Shown: one piece after another, positions 14,475 through 24,941 of the stretch
Numbering within the stretch: position 1 is the first letter of the stretch
Layout of the letters: each line of letters opens with the position of its first letter
NCBI GenBank assembly: GCA_003141195.1
Contig: PLLC01000080.1
Coordinates: forward strand, 21,624-60,715
DNA: 39,092 nucleotides
Direction of reading: 5' to 3'
DNA from: Syntrophaceae bacterium
Lineage (GTDB): Bacteria; Desulfobacterota; Syntrophia; Syntrophales; UBA5619
Notes under the pieces: model-generated
What the model was told of the DNA's origin: nothing
Databases searched by the model: none
The model's input: only the letters and a program-made list of their open reading frames with translations
Position numbers and translations under genes: made by a program

Positions 14475-15350
14475 TCACCCGATCAATCCGTAATCCTGCA
14501 TCACCTTCTTCAGCGCCGCTTCGTTTTTCTCCGCCATCCGGCAGAGGGGGAGGCGCAGTTCATAGGCGATCTTCCCCATCATCGCGAGCGCCGCCTTCAC
14601 CGGGATCGGGTTCGTTTCGATGAACAGGGCGTCGATCAGCGGACTCATCCGGTAGTGGAGCTGACGCGCCTTCTCCAAATCGCCGGCGGCAAAGGCGTCG
14701 ACCATCCCCGCCATATCTCCCGGAACCACGTTGGAAATGACGGAGATGACCCCCTTGCCGCCGAGGGCGAGCAGCGGCAGCGTAAAGATGTCGTCGCCGG
14801 AGAGGACGTCGAAATCCGCTCCGCAAAGCAGGATCATATCGCTCATCTGTTTGATGGAGCCGGAGGCCTCCTTGACGCCGATGATGTTCGGAATCTTTGC
14901 CAGCCGAGCCAGCGTCTCCGGGAGCATATTCGTTCCCGTCCGGCCGGGGATGTTGTAGACGATGATGGGGACCGGAACCTCTTCCGCAATGGCCCGGTAG
15001 TGCAGGTAGAGTCCCTCCTGTGTCGGGCGGTTGTAATAGGGGCAGACGATCAGCGCCGCGTCGGCCCCCGCCTCCCAGGCATGTTTCGTCAGGCGGAGCG
15101 CCTCCGCCGTACTGTTGGATCCGGTCCCGGCGATGACCGGCACTCTCTTTTTCACCGCATCGACCGTGATCTCGATCACGCGGTCATGCTCCTCATGGGA
15201 GAGGGTGGTCGATTCGCCCGTGGTGCCGCAGGGCGCAATGCCGTCCGTCCCGGCCATGATCTGTTCCTCGATCAGGCGACGTAACGCCTCCTCATCCACT
15301 TTTCCGTTCCTGAACGGCGTCACAATCGCGACGATAGCGCCTTGAATCAT
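14475..15350 (-). CDS. dapA: 4-hydroxy-tetrahydrodipicolinate synthase DapA
   Basis: A 291-residue TIM-barrel enzyme of usual size. GTTGEST is the pyruvate-binding loop; VYNIPGRTGTN holds the catalytic tyrosine; GVKEASGS holds the Schiff-base lysine. It condenses pyruvate with aspartate semialdehyde, the first committed step to diaminopimelate and lysine. ATG at 15350 is chosen because AAGGAGGG lies just upstream and the protein then begins MIQGAIVAIVTPF; the longer frame from 15374 would start inside the lysA-dapA gap. It lies between lysA and dapB with 20-base and 10-base gaps. Confidence 0.95.
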   Translation of the reverse strand: MIQGAIVAIVTPFRNGKVDEEALRRLIEEQIMAGTDGIAPCGTTGESTTLSHEEHDRVIEITVDAVKKRVPVIAGTGSNSTAEALRLTKHAWEAGADAALIVCPYYNRPTQEGLYLHYRAIAEEVPVPIIVYNIPGRTGTNMLPETLARLAKIPNIIGVKEASGSIKQMSDMILLCGADFDVLSGDDIFTLPLLALGGKGVISVISNVVPGDMAGMVDAFAAGDLEKARQLHYRMSPLIDALFIETNPIPVKAALAMMGKIAYELRLPLCRMAEKNEAALKKVMQDYGLIG

Positions 15351-15370
15351 AAACCCTCCTTGCATCTTTC

Positions 15371-16630
15371 TCAAGTGTTCATGAAATCGGGGATTTCTTC
15401 CCCCCGGGTCAGATCTTCGCAGGTCTCCCGCTTCCGGATGACGTACCAGCGGTCGTCCCGCACCAGGATCTCCGGGATCCTTGGACGCGAATTGTAGTTG
15501 GATGACATGGTGAACCCATAGGCGCCGGCGCTCATCACCGCCATGAGCTCTCCTCGCTCAAAGGCGGGCAGCCGCCGTCCCTTGGCCAGAAAATCGCCGG
15601 ACTCGCAGATCGGGCCAACCACATCCACTGTGATCTCCTCCCGCGCCCGCTGGAGAACCGGCTGTATCTGATGGAAAGCGCCGTAGAGGCTGGGGCGGAT
15701 CAGGTCGTTCATTCCCGCATCGACGACAACGAACCTCTTCCCGTCGTTCCCCTTGGTGTAGAGAACCCGGGTCACCAGAATCCCGGCATTGCCGACGATC
15801 ACCCGGCCCGGCTCGAAGATGAAGGTGCAGTCGAGATCCTTTGAGGCGTCGATGATCGCCCGGGCGTATTCCGAGGGATGGGGAGGGGTCTCCTGATCAT
15901 AGGCGATCCCCAGACCGCCGCCGAGATCGAGATAGCGGATCGCAATCCCCTCTTCCCGGAGCCGCCGGATCAGATCCTTCAGTCGCCCGAGGGCGTCGAT
16001 GAAGGGCGAAATCTTCGTCACCTGCGAACCGATATGGCAGCTCACCCCCTTGATGTCCAGATGCGTGAGCGAGGACGCACGCCGGTAGGCGACGAGGGAG
16101 GCCTCGACGTCGATCCCGAATTTGTTCTCCCGGAGGCCGGTGGAGATATGGGGATGGGTCTCGGGGTCGACATCCGGGTTTACCCGAAGGGCAATCCCCG
16201 CCCGGAGGCCCAGAATTGCAGCGCGATCGTTGATCGTCTCCAGTTCCTGAGCGGATTCCACGTTGAACATCAGGATGCCGGTTTTAAGGGCAAAATCGAT
16301 CTCATCCTCTCGCTTCCCGACCCCGGAATAGACGACCTTGCCGGGATCGACGTGGGCCTTCAGGGCGCGGTAGAGCTCCCCGCCCGAGACGAGATCCACA
16401 CCGCCCCCCTCCCGGACGAAGAGCCTGAGGATCGCTGTGTTCGAATTGGCCTTGACGGCAAAGCAGACGATGTGGGGAACCTCCGCAAAGGCCGCGTCAA
16501 AGACGCGAAAATGGTGCAAAAGCGTCCGGTGGCTGTAGAGATAAAAGGGGGTGCCCGCCTCCCGGGCGATCCGCTCAACCGGAACCTCCTCGCAGAAGAG
16601 GGCCTGATCCTGATAGTGAAAATAATTCAT
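15371..16630 (-). CDS. lysA: Diaminopimelate decarboxylase LysA
   Basis: A 419-residue PLP enzyme of normal length (alanine-racemase-like barrel plus beta domain). The PLP lysine is in CFAVKANSN, the glycine-rich phosphate loop is DLGGGLGI, FEPGRVIVGNAG follows, and the second-domain cysteine motif is PICESGDFLA with active-site tyrosine in AGAYGFTMSSNYN. It makes L-lysine from meso-diaminopimelate. The open frame extends far upstream to 17053, but that part is the antisense-frame shadow of the lipoprotein gene; ATG at 16630 gives the standard N-terminus MNYFHYQDQALFCEEV. It sits 38 bases after the lipoprotein gene and 20 before dapA. Confidence 0.95.
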   Translation of the reverse strand: MNYFHYQDQALFCEEVPVERIAREAGTPFYLYSHRTLLHHFRVFDAAFAEVPHIVCFAVKANSNTAILRLFVREGGGVDLVSGGELYRALKAHVDPGKVVYSGVGKREDEIDFALKTGILMFNVESAQELETINDRAAILGLRAGIALRVNPDVDPETHPHISTGLRENKFGIDVEASLVAYRRASSLTHLDIKGVSCHIGSQVTKISPFIDALGRLKDLIRRLREEGIAIRYLDLGGGLGIAYDQETPPHPSEYARAIIDASKDLDCTFIFEPGRVIVGNAGILVTRVLYTKGNDGKRFVVVDAGMNDLIRPSLYGAFHQIQPVLQRAREEITVDVVGPICESGDFLAKGRRLPAFERGELMAVMSAGAYGFTMSSNYNSRPRIPEILVRDDRWYVIRKRETCEDLTRGEEIPDFMNT

Positions 16631-16668
16631 CGTTCCCTTTTCTTTTGTTTCTTTGCGCTGCGACATTC

Positions 16669-17124
16669 TCAGCGCTTCTCCCGGAACCGTTGGGCGGGAG
16701 CGGACGGCTCCCCGCAGTGCCCCTGGGAATCGCACGCCGACACCCGGTATGAATAGAAACGGCCCGCCGCGACGGCCGCATCGACGTAACGGAACCCCCT
16801 TTCCCCCGCGCGCTGCAATGTTTGATCGGCGACCTTCAGCGTCGCGAACGGCCGGTAGTCCTGCGGGCATCCGGGACACGCCTGGTCTGCGGCCGCATCG
16901 CTCCGGAGGATCCGGAAATGGTCGATCCGCCCGTCCGGTCCAGGCGCCGACCAGCCAAGCAGGATCCCCTCCGCAACAGAGTCGGCGGTGAGATCGGCGA
17001 TCGCCGGAGGCAGTATGAGCCGCGGGGGAATGGGATCCCCCTTCTTCCCGCATCCGGCGTAGAGCAGGACGCCGAACAGAACCCCCCCGAGAACCCCGCA
17101 GAGAATCCGGTGGCGTTTCAGCAT
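16669..17124 (-). CDS. Lipoprotein with a fibronectin type III-like domain
   Basis: A 151-residue protein. A signal peptide (VLGGVLFGVLLYAGC) ends in a lipobox with Cys25, followed by GKKGDPIPPRL. The CGxKGxxxPP pattern recalls the LptM/YifL small lipoproteins that are commonly encoded next to lysA. The remainder (IADLTADSVAEGILLGWSA, then YRVSACDSQGHCG) looks like a single Fn3-type beta sandwich. The start overlaps the argH stop by seven bases, which ties it to argH translation, and lysA follows. Its job is unknown. The association between a small CGxKGP lipoprotein and lysA recurs in many Proteobacteria. Confidence 0.75.
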   Translation of the reverse strand: MLKRHRILCGVLGGVLFGVLLYAGCGKKGDPIPPRLILPPAIADLTADSVAEGILLGWSAPGPDGRIDHFRILRSDAAADQACPGCPQDYRPFATLKVADQTLQRAGERGFRYVDAAVAAGRFYSYRVSACDSQGHCGEPSAPAQRFREKR

Positions 17125-18494
17125 TCCTCGATCTCCGCGATCCGTCTGCGGACTGTCTCCTCCGCCGTGCCGCCCGTCGCTTTCCGCGCGTTGACCGACT
17201 GTCGAACGGTCAGACACCGGAACACATCCTTTTCGAAGCCCTTGTAAAACCTCCGGAACTCCCGAAGGGTCAGTCCGGTCAGTTCCTTCCCGTTCTGAAT
17301 GCAGAACGAGACGATCCTCCCGACGATGCCGTGGGCCTCCCGGAACGGCACCCCCTTCATGACCAGGTATTCGGCCACATCCGTCGCCGTGGCGAATCCT
17401 CCTGCCGCCCCCACCTCCATCCGTTCCCGGTTGTAGGTAAGACGGCCGATCATCGCGGTGAGGATCCCGAGACAGGCCTCCACCGTATCGACCGTGTCGA
17501 AGAGGGGCTCCTTGTCCTCCTGAAGATCCCGGTTGTAGGTCATGGGCAGACCCTTCAGGATCGTAAGCAGTGCAATGAGGTTCCCGTAGACGCGCCCCGT
17601 CTTCCCGCGGATCAGCTCCGCCACATCGGGGTTCTTCTTCTGGGGCATGATGCTGCTGCCCGTCGTGAAGGCGTCGGCGATCTGAACATATCCGAACTCG
17701 TCGCTGGACCATAGGACCAGATCCTCGCAGAAACGGCTCAGGTGCATCATGATAAGCGATGCGACGAAGATGAACTCCGCGACGAAATCACGGTCGGAAA
17801 CCGTATCGATGCTGTTGGCGGTCACCTCGGGAAACTTGAGCAGCCTGGCGACATAATGACGGTCGATGGGAATCCCCGTCCCCGCCAGCGCCGCCGCACC
17901 GAGCGGCATGACGTTCACCCGCTTCAGGCATTCCCGGAGGCGCGCCTCATCCCGGTCAAACATCTCCCGGAAGGCCAGCAGGTAATGGGACAGCAGCACC
18001 GGCTGCGCCTTCTGCATGTGGGTGTAGCCGGGAAGGATCACGCCCATTTCCTTTTTCGCGAGTTCGAGAAAACCCGTCTTCAGGGCGTCTGTGAGTTCGA
18101 CCACCCGGCCGATCTCCGCCCGCAGGTAGAGGCGGATGTCGAGGGCGATCTGGTCGTTCCGGCTCCGGGCCGCGTGGAGCTTTCCGCCGGTCTCGCCGAT
18201 CCGGGCCGTGAGGGCCTTCTCGACCGCCATGTGGATGTCCTCGTCGTCGGAGTGAAAGGCAAAGGTCCCCGCCTCGATGTCGGCCAGGATTCCCCGGAGG
18301 CCGGTCCGAATCGCCTTTGCCTCTCCCTTTGTGATGATCCCCTGCTTCGCAAGCATCCGGGCGTGGGCGACGCTCCCCTCGATGTCGTACCGATAGAGGC
18401 GACGGTCGTAATGAATCGAGGAGGTGAAGGCCTCCACCTCCCGATCCGTCGGCTCGCTGAACCGCCCTCCCCAGGGTTTTTTGCCTTTCTTCAT
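17118..18494 (-). CDS. argH: Argininosuccinate lyase ArgH
   Basis: A 458-residue protein of normal length. The fumarase-superfamily signature GSSIMPQKKNPD is complete, with the catalytic serine in the loop, and the N-terminal KPWGGRFSEPTDREVEAFTSS and HAARSRNDQIALD segments match the family. PGYTHMQKAQPV holds the catalytic histidine. It splits argininosuccinate into arginine and fumarate. It follows argG with a 98-base gap and overlaps the lipoprotein gene by seven bases. argB, argD, argF, argG and argH are together here; argC and argJ (or argA/argE) are not in the window. Confidence 0.96.
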   Translation of the reverse strand: MKKGKKPWGGRFSEPTDREVEAFTSSIHYDRRLYRYDIEGSVAHARMLAKQGIITKGEAKAIRTGLRGILADIEAGTFAFHSDDEDIHMAVEKALTARIGETGGKLHAARSRNDQIALDIRLYLRAEIGRVVELTDALKTGFLELAKKEMGVILPGYTHMQKAQPVLLSHYLLAFREMFDRDEARLRECLKRVNVMPLGAAALAGTGIPIDRHYVARLLKFPEVTANSIDTVSDRDFVAEFIFVASLIMMHLSRFCEDLVLWSSDEFGYVQIADAFTTGSSIMPQKKNPDVAELIRGKTGRVYGNLIALLTILKGLPMTYNRDLQEDKEPLFDTVDTVEACLGILTAMIGRLTYNRERMEVGAAGGFATATDVAEYLVMKGVPFREAHGIVGRIVSFCIQNGKELTGLTLREFRRFYKGFEKDVFRCLTVRQSVNARKATGGTAEETVRRRIAEIEEC

Positions 18495-18592
18495 CTCTCT
18501 TTACCGGCCATCCTCATTATCGTCGCGAGCGGCCCACCTGCAGAGAACCTTCCCTGCCGCGCCCCCCGCAACCTCGTTCCACCGTCCGCGGC

Positions 18593-19804
18593 TCATCCCC
18601 GTGCATTCATCATCGCCAGAATCCGGAGGCGCAGCGCGTTCAGGCGGATGAACCCCGTCGCATCCTTCTGGTCAAAGACCTGATCCTTCTCGAACGTCGC
18701 GAAGTCCTCGCTGTAGAGGGAGAAGGGGGATTTCCTCCCGACGACGATGCAGTTCCCCTTGTAGAGCTTCAGACGCGCCGTCCCCGTGACCCTCTGCTGG
18801 GTATCATCGATGAACCGCTGGAGGACCTCCATCTCCGGGGCGTACCAGAAACCGTTGTAAACAAGCTGCGCATACTTAGGGATCAGGGAATCCCGCATCA
18901 TCATGACCTCGCGGTCCATCGTGATCGATTCGACCGCGCGGTGCGCGGCCCAGAGGACGGTTCCGCCCGGCGTCTCGTAGACCCCGCGCGACTTCATGCC
19001 GACGAAACGGTTCTCAACCATGTCCATGCGGCCGATCCCGTTCGCCCCGGCGATCCCATTCAGATGATCGACGAGCGCGGCCGGGGTCATGGCAATACCA
19101 TCCACGAAGACGGGGTTTCCTTTCTCAAAACCGATCTCTACGTAGGTCGGTCGGTCCGGCGCCGCCTCCGGGGAAACGGTGAGAACGAACATGTCCTCCT
19201 TCGGCTCCGCCCAGGTATCCTCGAGAATTCCCCCTTCGTGGGAGATGTGGAGGAGATTCCGGTCGCTGCTGTAGGGCTTCTCCCTCGTCAAGGGGATGGG
19301 AATCCCGTGCTTCTCCGCATAATCGATCATCGAGGCGCGCGAATCGAACGTCCAGTGCTCGTCCCTCCAGGCCGAGATGATCCGGATCGCCGGATGGAGA
19401 GCCATGTAGGTCAGCTCGAACCGCACCTGGTCGTTCCCTTTCCCCGTGGCCCCGTGGCAAACCGCATCGGCGCCCTCTAACTTCGCGATCTCGAGCTGCC
19501 GCCTGGCGATCAGGGGCCTCGCGAGCGACGTCCCCAGAAGATAGGTCCCCTCGTAAATCGCGTTCGCCCGGAGGGCCGGGAAGACGAAGTTCCGGGCGAA
19601 TTCCTCCCGAAGATCATCGATGTAGACCTTCGCGGCCCCGGTTTTGATCGCCTTTTCCCGGAGTCCCGACAGCTCCTCCTTCTGACCGATGTCGGCGGCA
19701 AAGCAGATCACCTCGCACCCATAGGTTTCGATCAGCCATTTCACGATCACGGACGTATCCAGTCCTCCCGAATAGGCGAGGACGACCTTCTTTACCTCCT
19801 TCAC
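18593..19804 (-). CDS. argG: Argininosuccinate synthase ArgG
   Basis: A 403-residue protein, type I length. The ATP pyrophosphatase loop [10 protein letters not shown] is at the start, and [14 protein letters not shown] is the citrulline/ATP-binding signature. It joins citrulline and aspartate, using ATP. The start is GTG with GGAGG upstream (GGAGGTTGGAATC). It begins 13 bases after the argF stop, so coupling is likely. The product feeds ArgH, encoded next. Confidence 0.96.
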   Translation of the reverse strand: MKEVKKVVLAYSGGLDTSVIVKWLIETYGCEVICFAADIGQKEELSGLREKAIKTGAAKVYIDDLREEFARNFVFPALRANAIYEGTYLLGTSLARPLIARRQLEIAKLEGADAVCHGATGKGNDQVRFELTYMALHPAIRIISAWRDEHWTFDSRASMIDYAEKHGIPIPLTREKPYSSDRNLLHISHEGGILEDTWAEPKEDMFVLTVSPEAAPDRPTYVEIGFEKGNPVFVDGIAMTPAALVDHLNGIAGANGIGRMDMVENRFVGMKSRGVYETPGGTVLWAAHRAVESITMDREVMMMRDSLIPKYAQLVYNGFWYAPEMEVLQRFIDDTQQRVTGTARLKLYKGNCIVVGRKSPFSLYSEDFATFEKDQVFDQKDATGFIRLNALRLRILAMMNARG

Positions 19805-19817
19805 GATTCCAACCTCC

Positions 19818-20729
19818 CTATTGCATCAAGATTTCCATTATGGACTTCTGCACGTGGAGACGGTTCTCCGCCTCGTCGATGACGACGGAGCGGGGGCCGT
19901 CGATCACCTCCGCCGTGATCTCCTCCCCCCGGTGGGCGGGCAGGCAGTGCATGACGAGCACGTCCTTTCTCGCCAGGTCGATCAGGGCCTGATTGACCTG
20001 GTAGCCCTGAAATCGCTTCATCTTTTCTTCCCGTTTGGCCTCCTGTCCCATGCTGACCCAGACATCGGTGTAAACGACATCGGCGTCGCGGACGGCCTCC
20101 GCCGGCTCCCGGTGGAGAACGACCCCGGCAGGCGCCTCGGCCGTCCCCCGCTTCAGGATCACCGCGTCCGGATCATACCCGTCGGGACAGGCCAGGTCAA
20201 GGTGAAACGGCAGTTTCGCCGCGGCGTTGATCCAGGAGTTTGCCATGTTGTTTCCGTCGCCGACATAGGCGACCTTCAGTCCCTCGTATCCCCCCCGCTT
20301 CTCGATGATCGTGAACAGGTCGCTCAGGAGCTGGCACGGGTGTAGGAGATCGGTCAGGCCGTTAATGACGGGTATGGTCGCATAGCGGGCGAACTCATCT
20401 ACGGATTCCTGGGAAAAGGTCCGAATCATGATCCCGTTGAGATAACGGGACATGATCCGCGCCGTGTCGGCGATGATCTCCCCGCGGCCCAACTGCGTAT
20501 CCCGACTGTTGAGAAACAGGGCGATCCCGCCCAACTGGAACATCCCGACTTCAAAGGAAATTCTCGTTCGCGTTGAGGATTTGTCGAAAATCATCCCCAG
20601 GGTCTTTCCCTTCAAGGGGGTATGGTCCTTTCCCTCCCGGAGCAGTCGCTTCAGCCGGTGCGCCCCCTCGAAAATGGATTCATAATCGGCCCGTTCCAGG
20701 TCGTATTCACTGAGCAGATCCTTTTTCAT
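19818..20729 (-). CDS. argF: Ornithine carbamoyltransferase ArgF
   Basis: A 303-residue protein of family length. The carbamoyl-phosphate motif SSTRTR is present ([13 protein letters not shown]), followed by HPCQLLSDL, the ornithine-binding DVWVSMGQE and the [11 protein letters not shown] motif. It makes citrulline from ornithine and carbamoyl phosphate. Its ATG overlaps the argD stop by four bases (ATGA). An IPR-like anabolic role is expected from its place in the arginine block rather than a catabolic (arcB) one. Confidence 0.96.
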   Translation of the reverse strand: MKKDLLSEYDLERADYESIFEGAHRLKRLLREGKDHTPLKGKTLGMIFDKSSTRTRISFEVGMFQLGGIALFLNSRDTQLGRGEIIADTARIMSRYLNGIMIRTFSQESVDEFARYATIPVINGLTDLLHPCQLLSDLFTIIEKRGGYEGLKVAYVGDGNNMANSWINAAAKLPFHLDLACPDGYDPDAVILKRGTAEAPAGVVLHREPAEAVRDADVVYTDVWVSMGQEAKREEKMKRFQGYQVNQALIDLARKDVLVMHCLPAHRGEEITAEVIDGPRSVVIDEAENRLHVQKSIMEILMQ

Positions 20730-21913
20730 TTTCCCTCCAGCGCCTCATCCAGGATCCCCACGGCCTTGTCCACATCCTGACGGGTCAGGATCAGGGGCGG
20801 GACAAAACGCAGCACGTTCCCGTTCGTGCAGTTGATGAGTAGCCCTTTTTCCATGCACTTCAGAACAAACTCCGCCCCGGGCACGGTCAGCTCGACGGCG
20901 AGGATCAGTCCCCGTCCGCGGACCTCCCGGATCCGGGAATGTTTTTCCTTCAATTCTCCGAGCCGGAAGAGGAAATATTCCCCCACCTTCCGGCAGTTCT
21001 CGAGTATCCCCTCTTCCAAGATGGTTTCCAGGGTGGCCAGGGCCGCCGCGCAGGCCAGGGGATTGCCGCCGAAGGTCGATCCGTGGCTCCCCGGGACAAA
21101 GGCCGCGGCGATCTTTTCCTTTGCCAAAAGCGCCCCGATGGGGAATCCGTTTCCCAGGGCCTTCGCCAGCGTGATCATGTCCGGCACGGCCTCCGTCTGT
21201 TCGCAGGCGAAGAGCGTCCCCGTCCGGCCGATCCCCGTCTGGACCTCGTCCGCAATCATGAGGAGCCCCTTCTCATCGCAAATCCGCCGGATCCCCTGGA
21301 GATACCCGGGATCGGGAATGATGACGCCGCTCTCCCCCTGGATCGGCTCGACGAGAACGCCGCAGGTTTTCTCCGTCACGGCCGCCTCCAGCGCCGGAAG
21401 GTCGTTGTAAGGCACATACCGGAATCCCTCCGGAAGCGGTGCAAAGCCGACATGAAATCTCTCCTGCGCCGTAGCCGTCACGGTCGCCAGTGTCCGGCCG
21501 TGGAAGGAGTCCTGCATCGTGATCAGTTCATATCTGCCTCCCATGTTTTCCGAGGCGTACTTCCGGGCGAGTTTGATCGCCGCCTCGTTGGCCTCCGCCC
21601 CGCTGTTGCAGAAGAACGCCTTGTCTAACGGAGAATTCTCCACGAGAAGACGCGCCAGAAGGATCTGCGGCGCTATGTGGTAGAGGTTCGAGACGTGGAA
21701 GAGGTTCTCCGCCTGCTCCTTGATCGCAGCGACGACCCTGGGATGGGCATGGCCGAGGGCGCAGACGGCGATCCCCGCGACCAGATCGAGATAGCAGCGG
21801 CCGTCGCTGTCCCAGACATGAACGCCCAGCCCCCTGGTGAGGACGACGGGAAAACGCTTGTAGGTCGACATGATGTAGCGATCGGACAGATCGATCCATT
21901 CCTGTGTGGTCAT
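20726..21913 (-). CDS. argD: Acetylornithine aminotransferase ArgD
   Basis: A 395-residue class III PLP aminotransferase. It shows FCNSGAEANEAAIKLAR, DSFHGRT, the PLP-pocket LMIADEVQTGIGRTG and the Schiff-base lysine in DMITLAKALGNGFPIGALL. It transaminates N-acetylglutamate semialdehyde to acetylornithine; many ArgD proteins also serve as DapC in diaminopimelate synthesis, which is relevant as dapA, dapB and lysA are nearby. ATG at 21913 has AAGGAAAAG before it; the longer open frame to 21991 runs through a dispersed palindrome (21943-21967) and is rejected. argB lies upstream and argF overlaps downstream. Confidence 0.95.
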   Translation of the reverse strand: MTTQEWIDLSDRYIMSTYKRFPVVLTRGLGVHVWDSDGRCYLDLVAGIAVCALGHAHPRVVAAIKEQAENLFHVSNLYHIAPQILLARLLVENSPLDKAFFCNSGAEANEAAIKLARKYASENMGGRYELITMQDSFHGRTLATVTATAQERFHVGFAPLPEGFRYVPYNDLPALEAAVTEKTCGVLVEPIQGESGVIIPDPGYLQGIRRICDEKGLLMIADEVQTGIGRTGTLFACEQTEAVPDMITLAKALGNGFPIGALLAKEKIAAAFVPGSHGSTFGGNPLACAAALATLETILEEGILENCRKVGEYFLFRLGELKEKHSRIREVRGRGLILAVELTVPGAEFVLKCMEKGLLINCTNGNVLRFVPPLILTRQDVDKAVGILDEALEGK

Positions 21914-21942
21914 CTTTTCCTTACCTCTTACCTCGTTCGTTA

Positions 21943-21967
21943 GGGGACAGATTTCAAATCTGTCCCC
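21943..21967. repeat. 25-base dispersed palindrome (copy 1)
   Basis: GGGGACAGATTT, one central C, and the exact reverse complement. It lies in the argB-argD gap, followed by partial GTCCCC repeats. The same 25-mer occurs at 24339, 25740 and 25901, with partial copies at 24369 and 25941. Confidence 0.9.
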
Positions 21968-21991
21968 GTCCCCGTGTCCCCGTGCATGCAC

Positions 21992-22936
<945 letters not shown>

Positions 22937-24319
22937 CTACAGGATATACCGGCTCAGATCCTCATCCTCGACAATCTCATCCAACTGGTCGGCGACATAA
23001 TCGGCGTCGATCACCACCTCCTGACCCCGCATCTCCGGGGCCTCGAAAGAGATCTTGTCGAGAAGTCTCTCCATGATCGTGTAGAGACGCCGCGCCCCGA
23101 TGTTCTCCATCCGGTCGTTCACCAGCGTCGCCGTCTCCGCGATCGCGGCGATCGCCTCCTCCGTAAAGGTGATCCGGACCCCTTCCGTCGCCATCATCTC
23201 CGTATACTGCTTGACGAGGGCGTTGTGGGGCTCGGTGAGGATCCGGATGAATTCGTCCCTGCCCAGGGAGTCGAGTTCCACGCGGATGGGAAAACGCCCC
23301 TGCAGCTCCGGGATCAGGTCCGACGGCTTCGTCGCACTGAACGCCCCGGCCGCGATGAAGAGGACGTGGTCGGTCCGGACCATCCCATAGCGGGTGTTCA
23401 CGGTCGATCCCTCGACGATGGGCAGCAGGTCCCGCTGCACCCCCTCCCGCGAGACGTCCGGACCGTGCGTCCCGTCGCCCCCCACGATCTTGTCGATCTC
23501 ATCGAGGAAGACGATCCCCGACTGTTCGACCCGTTCGATGGCTGTTTTCGTCACCTTTTCCATGTCCACAAGCCGCTGCGCCTCCTCCTCGGCGAGGATC
23601 TCCAACGCCTCGGGGACCTTCACCCGCCGCTTTTTCTTCTTCTGGGGGAAAAGATTTCCCAGCATGTCCTTGACGTTGAGCCCCATATCCTCCATACCGG
23701 CGGAGGAGAAGATCTCGACCATCGGTCCGCTCCGGACCTCGGCCGTCTCGATCTCGACGAAACGGCCGTCCAGACGTCCCTCGTGGAGGAGGCGCCGGAG
23801 CTTATCGCGGGTCGTATCCGGCTCGGGAACGTATTCCGCCTCGATCATCGTCCCGTTTCCGTTGGTGATCATGTCCGTCACCTTCTTCTCCACCGGTTTC
23901 GGCGGGAGAAGGATGTCGAGAAGCCGGTCTTCCGCCAGTTCGGCGGCCTTCGTCTGGACGCGGCCCTGCTCCTCCGACTTGATCATACCGATCGAAAGCT
24001 CCACGAGATCGCGAACCATTGATTCCACGTCCCGTCCCACATAGCCGACCTCGGTGAACTTCGACGCCTCGACCTTGATGAACGGGGAGTTATCCAGTTT
24101 CGCGAGCCGCCGGGCGATCTCGGTCTTGCCCACACCGGTGGGCCCGATCATGATGATGTTCTTCGGGGAGATCTCCTCCCCCATCTCCTGCGAGACATTC
24201 TGGCGGCGCCAGCGATTCCGGAGCGCGATCGCCACGGCCCGCTTGGCCTCCTGTTGTCCGATGATGTACTGATCCAGTTTTTCGACGATCTTTCTCGGCG
24301 TTAAATCATCCGGTGACAT
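22937..24319 (-). CDS. hslU: HslU, ATPase subunit of the HslUV protease
   Basis: A 460-residue AAA+ unfoldase. The start [34 protein letters not shown] is typical; Walker A is [11 protein letters not shown]; Walker B is [11 protein letters not shown]; the sensor/arginine region and the C-terminal EDLSRYIL tail, which docks into HslV, are intact. It unfolds substrates and feeds them to the HslV peptidase in the cytoplasm. Its ATG overlaps the end of the hslV frame by 14 bases, an overlap created by the palindrome-derived extension of HslV. Confidence 0.96.
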   Translation of the reverse strand: MSPDDLTPRKIVEKLDQYIIGQQEAKRAVAIALRNRWRRQNVSQEMGEEISPKNIIMIGPTGVGKTEIARRLAKLDNSPFIKVEASKFTEVGYVGRDVESMVRDLVELSIGMIKSEEQGRVQTKAAELAEDRLLDILLPPKPVEKKVTDMITNGNGTMIEAEYVPEPDTTRDKLRRLLHEGRLDGRFVEIETAEVRSGPMVEIFSSAGMEDMGLNVKDMLGNLFPQKKKKRRVKVPEALEILAEEEAQRLVDMEKVTKTAIERVEQSGIVFLDEIDKIVGGDGTHGPDVSREGVQRDLLPIVEGSTVNTRYGMVRTDHVLFIAAGAFSATKPSDLIPELQGRFPIRVELDSLGRDEFIRILTEPHNALVKQYTEMMATEGVRITFTEEAIAAIAETATLVNDRMENIGARRLYTIMERLLDKISFEAPEMRGQEVVIDADYVADQLDEIVEDEDLSRYIL

Positions 24320-24938
24320 GGCTACCTTTTTTGTTTCCGGGGACAGATTTCAAATCTGTCCCCTTTATAGATTTCAAATCTGTCCCCACCGGTTGTTCTT
24401 CTTCAAGGTCGATCTCCTCCACGGTAATGTGGTCGTTCGTATAGATGCAGATCTCGGAGGCGATCTTCACGGATTCCCGCGCGATCTCCGTCGCCGTCAA
24501 CTCGGAATAGCGGACCATCGCCCGGGCCGCCGCGAGGGCGAACGGTCCGCCCGAACCGATGGCCATGACGTTGTCGTCCGACTCGATTACGTCGCCGTTC
24601 CCGGAGATGATCAGAAACGAATCCCGGCTGACGGCAATCATCAGGGCCTCTAAGTGGCGGAGCACCCGGTCCGTCCGCCAGTCCTTCGTCAGCTCTACGG
24701 CCGCCCGGACCAGGTTTCCCTTGTACTGTTCGAGCTTCTGGTCGAAACGGTCGAAAAGGGTGAAGGCGTCGGCGGTCGCCCCGGCGAACCCGACGATCAC
24801 CTGGTCGTGGTAGAGGCGCCTCACCTTTCTCGCCCCGTGTTTCATGACCGTTGTATCGAGCGTCACCTGGCCGTCCCCGGCCACGGTGACCTTTCCCCGG
24901 TGTCTGACGGCCAGGATGGTCGTTCCCCGAATCTTCAT
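24306..24938 (-). CDS. hslV: HslV, peptidase subunit of the HslUV protease, with repeat-derived C-terminal extension
   Basis: A 210-residue protein; typical HslV is about 175-180. Residues 1-5 (MKIRG) form a short propeptide and Thr6 (TTILAV) is the catalytic N-terminal nucleophile after processing. GDGQVT and [13 protein letters not shown] are conserved. The family normally ends soon after [13 protein letters not shown]. Here another 30 or so residues follow, [20 protein letters not shown] and so on, encoded by one full and one partial copy of the 25-base palindrome. The extension therefore comes from repeat insertion and probably forms a disordered tail. The C-terminus of HslV lies at the ring surface, so assembly with HslU may still be possible. 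It lies four bases downstream of xerC. Confidence 0.94.
   Translation of the reverse strand: MKIRGTTILAVRHRGKVTVAGDGQVTLDTTVMKHGARKVRRLYHDQVIVGFAGATADAFTLFDRFDQKLEQYKGNLVRAAVELTKDWRTDRVLRHLEALMIAVSRDSFLIISGNGDVIESDDNVMAIGSGGPFALAAARAMVRYSELTATEIARESVKIASEICIYTNDHITVEEIDLEEEQPVGTDLKSIKGTDLKSVPGNKKGSHVTG
24339..24387. repeat. Tandem dispersed palindrome inside hslV (one full, one partial copy)
   Basis: A full 25-base copy at 24339-24363 is followed after TTTAT by a copy at 24369-24387 that lacks its GGGGAC end. Both are translated in frame as GTDLKS-type peptides at the end of HslV. Confidence 0.9.
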
Positions 24939-24941
24939 CTC

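Noticed and set aside
15351..15374. Longer DapA start
   Set aside because: AAGGAGGG lies inside this extension and points to ATG at 15350, which gives the normal N-terminus.
16631..17053. N-terminal extension of LysA
   Set aside because: The extension is the out-of-frame reading of the lipoprotein gene; LysA of normal length starts at 16630.
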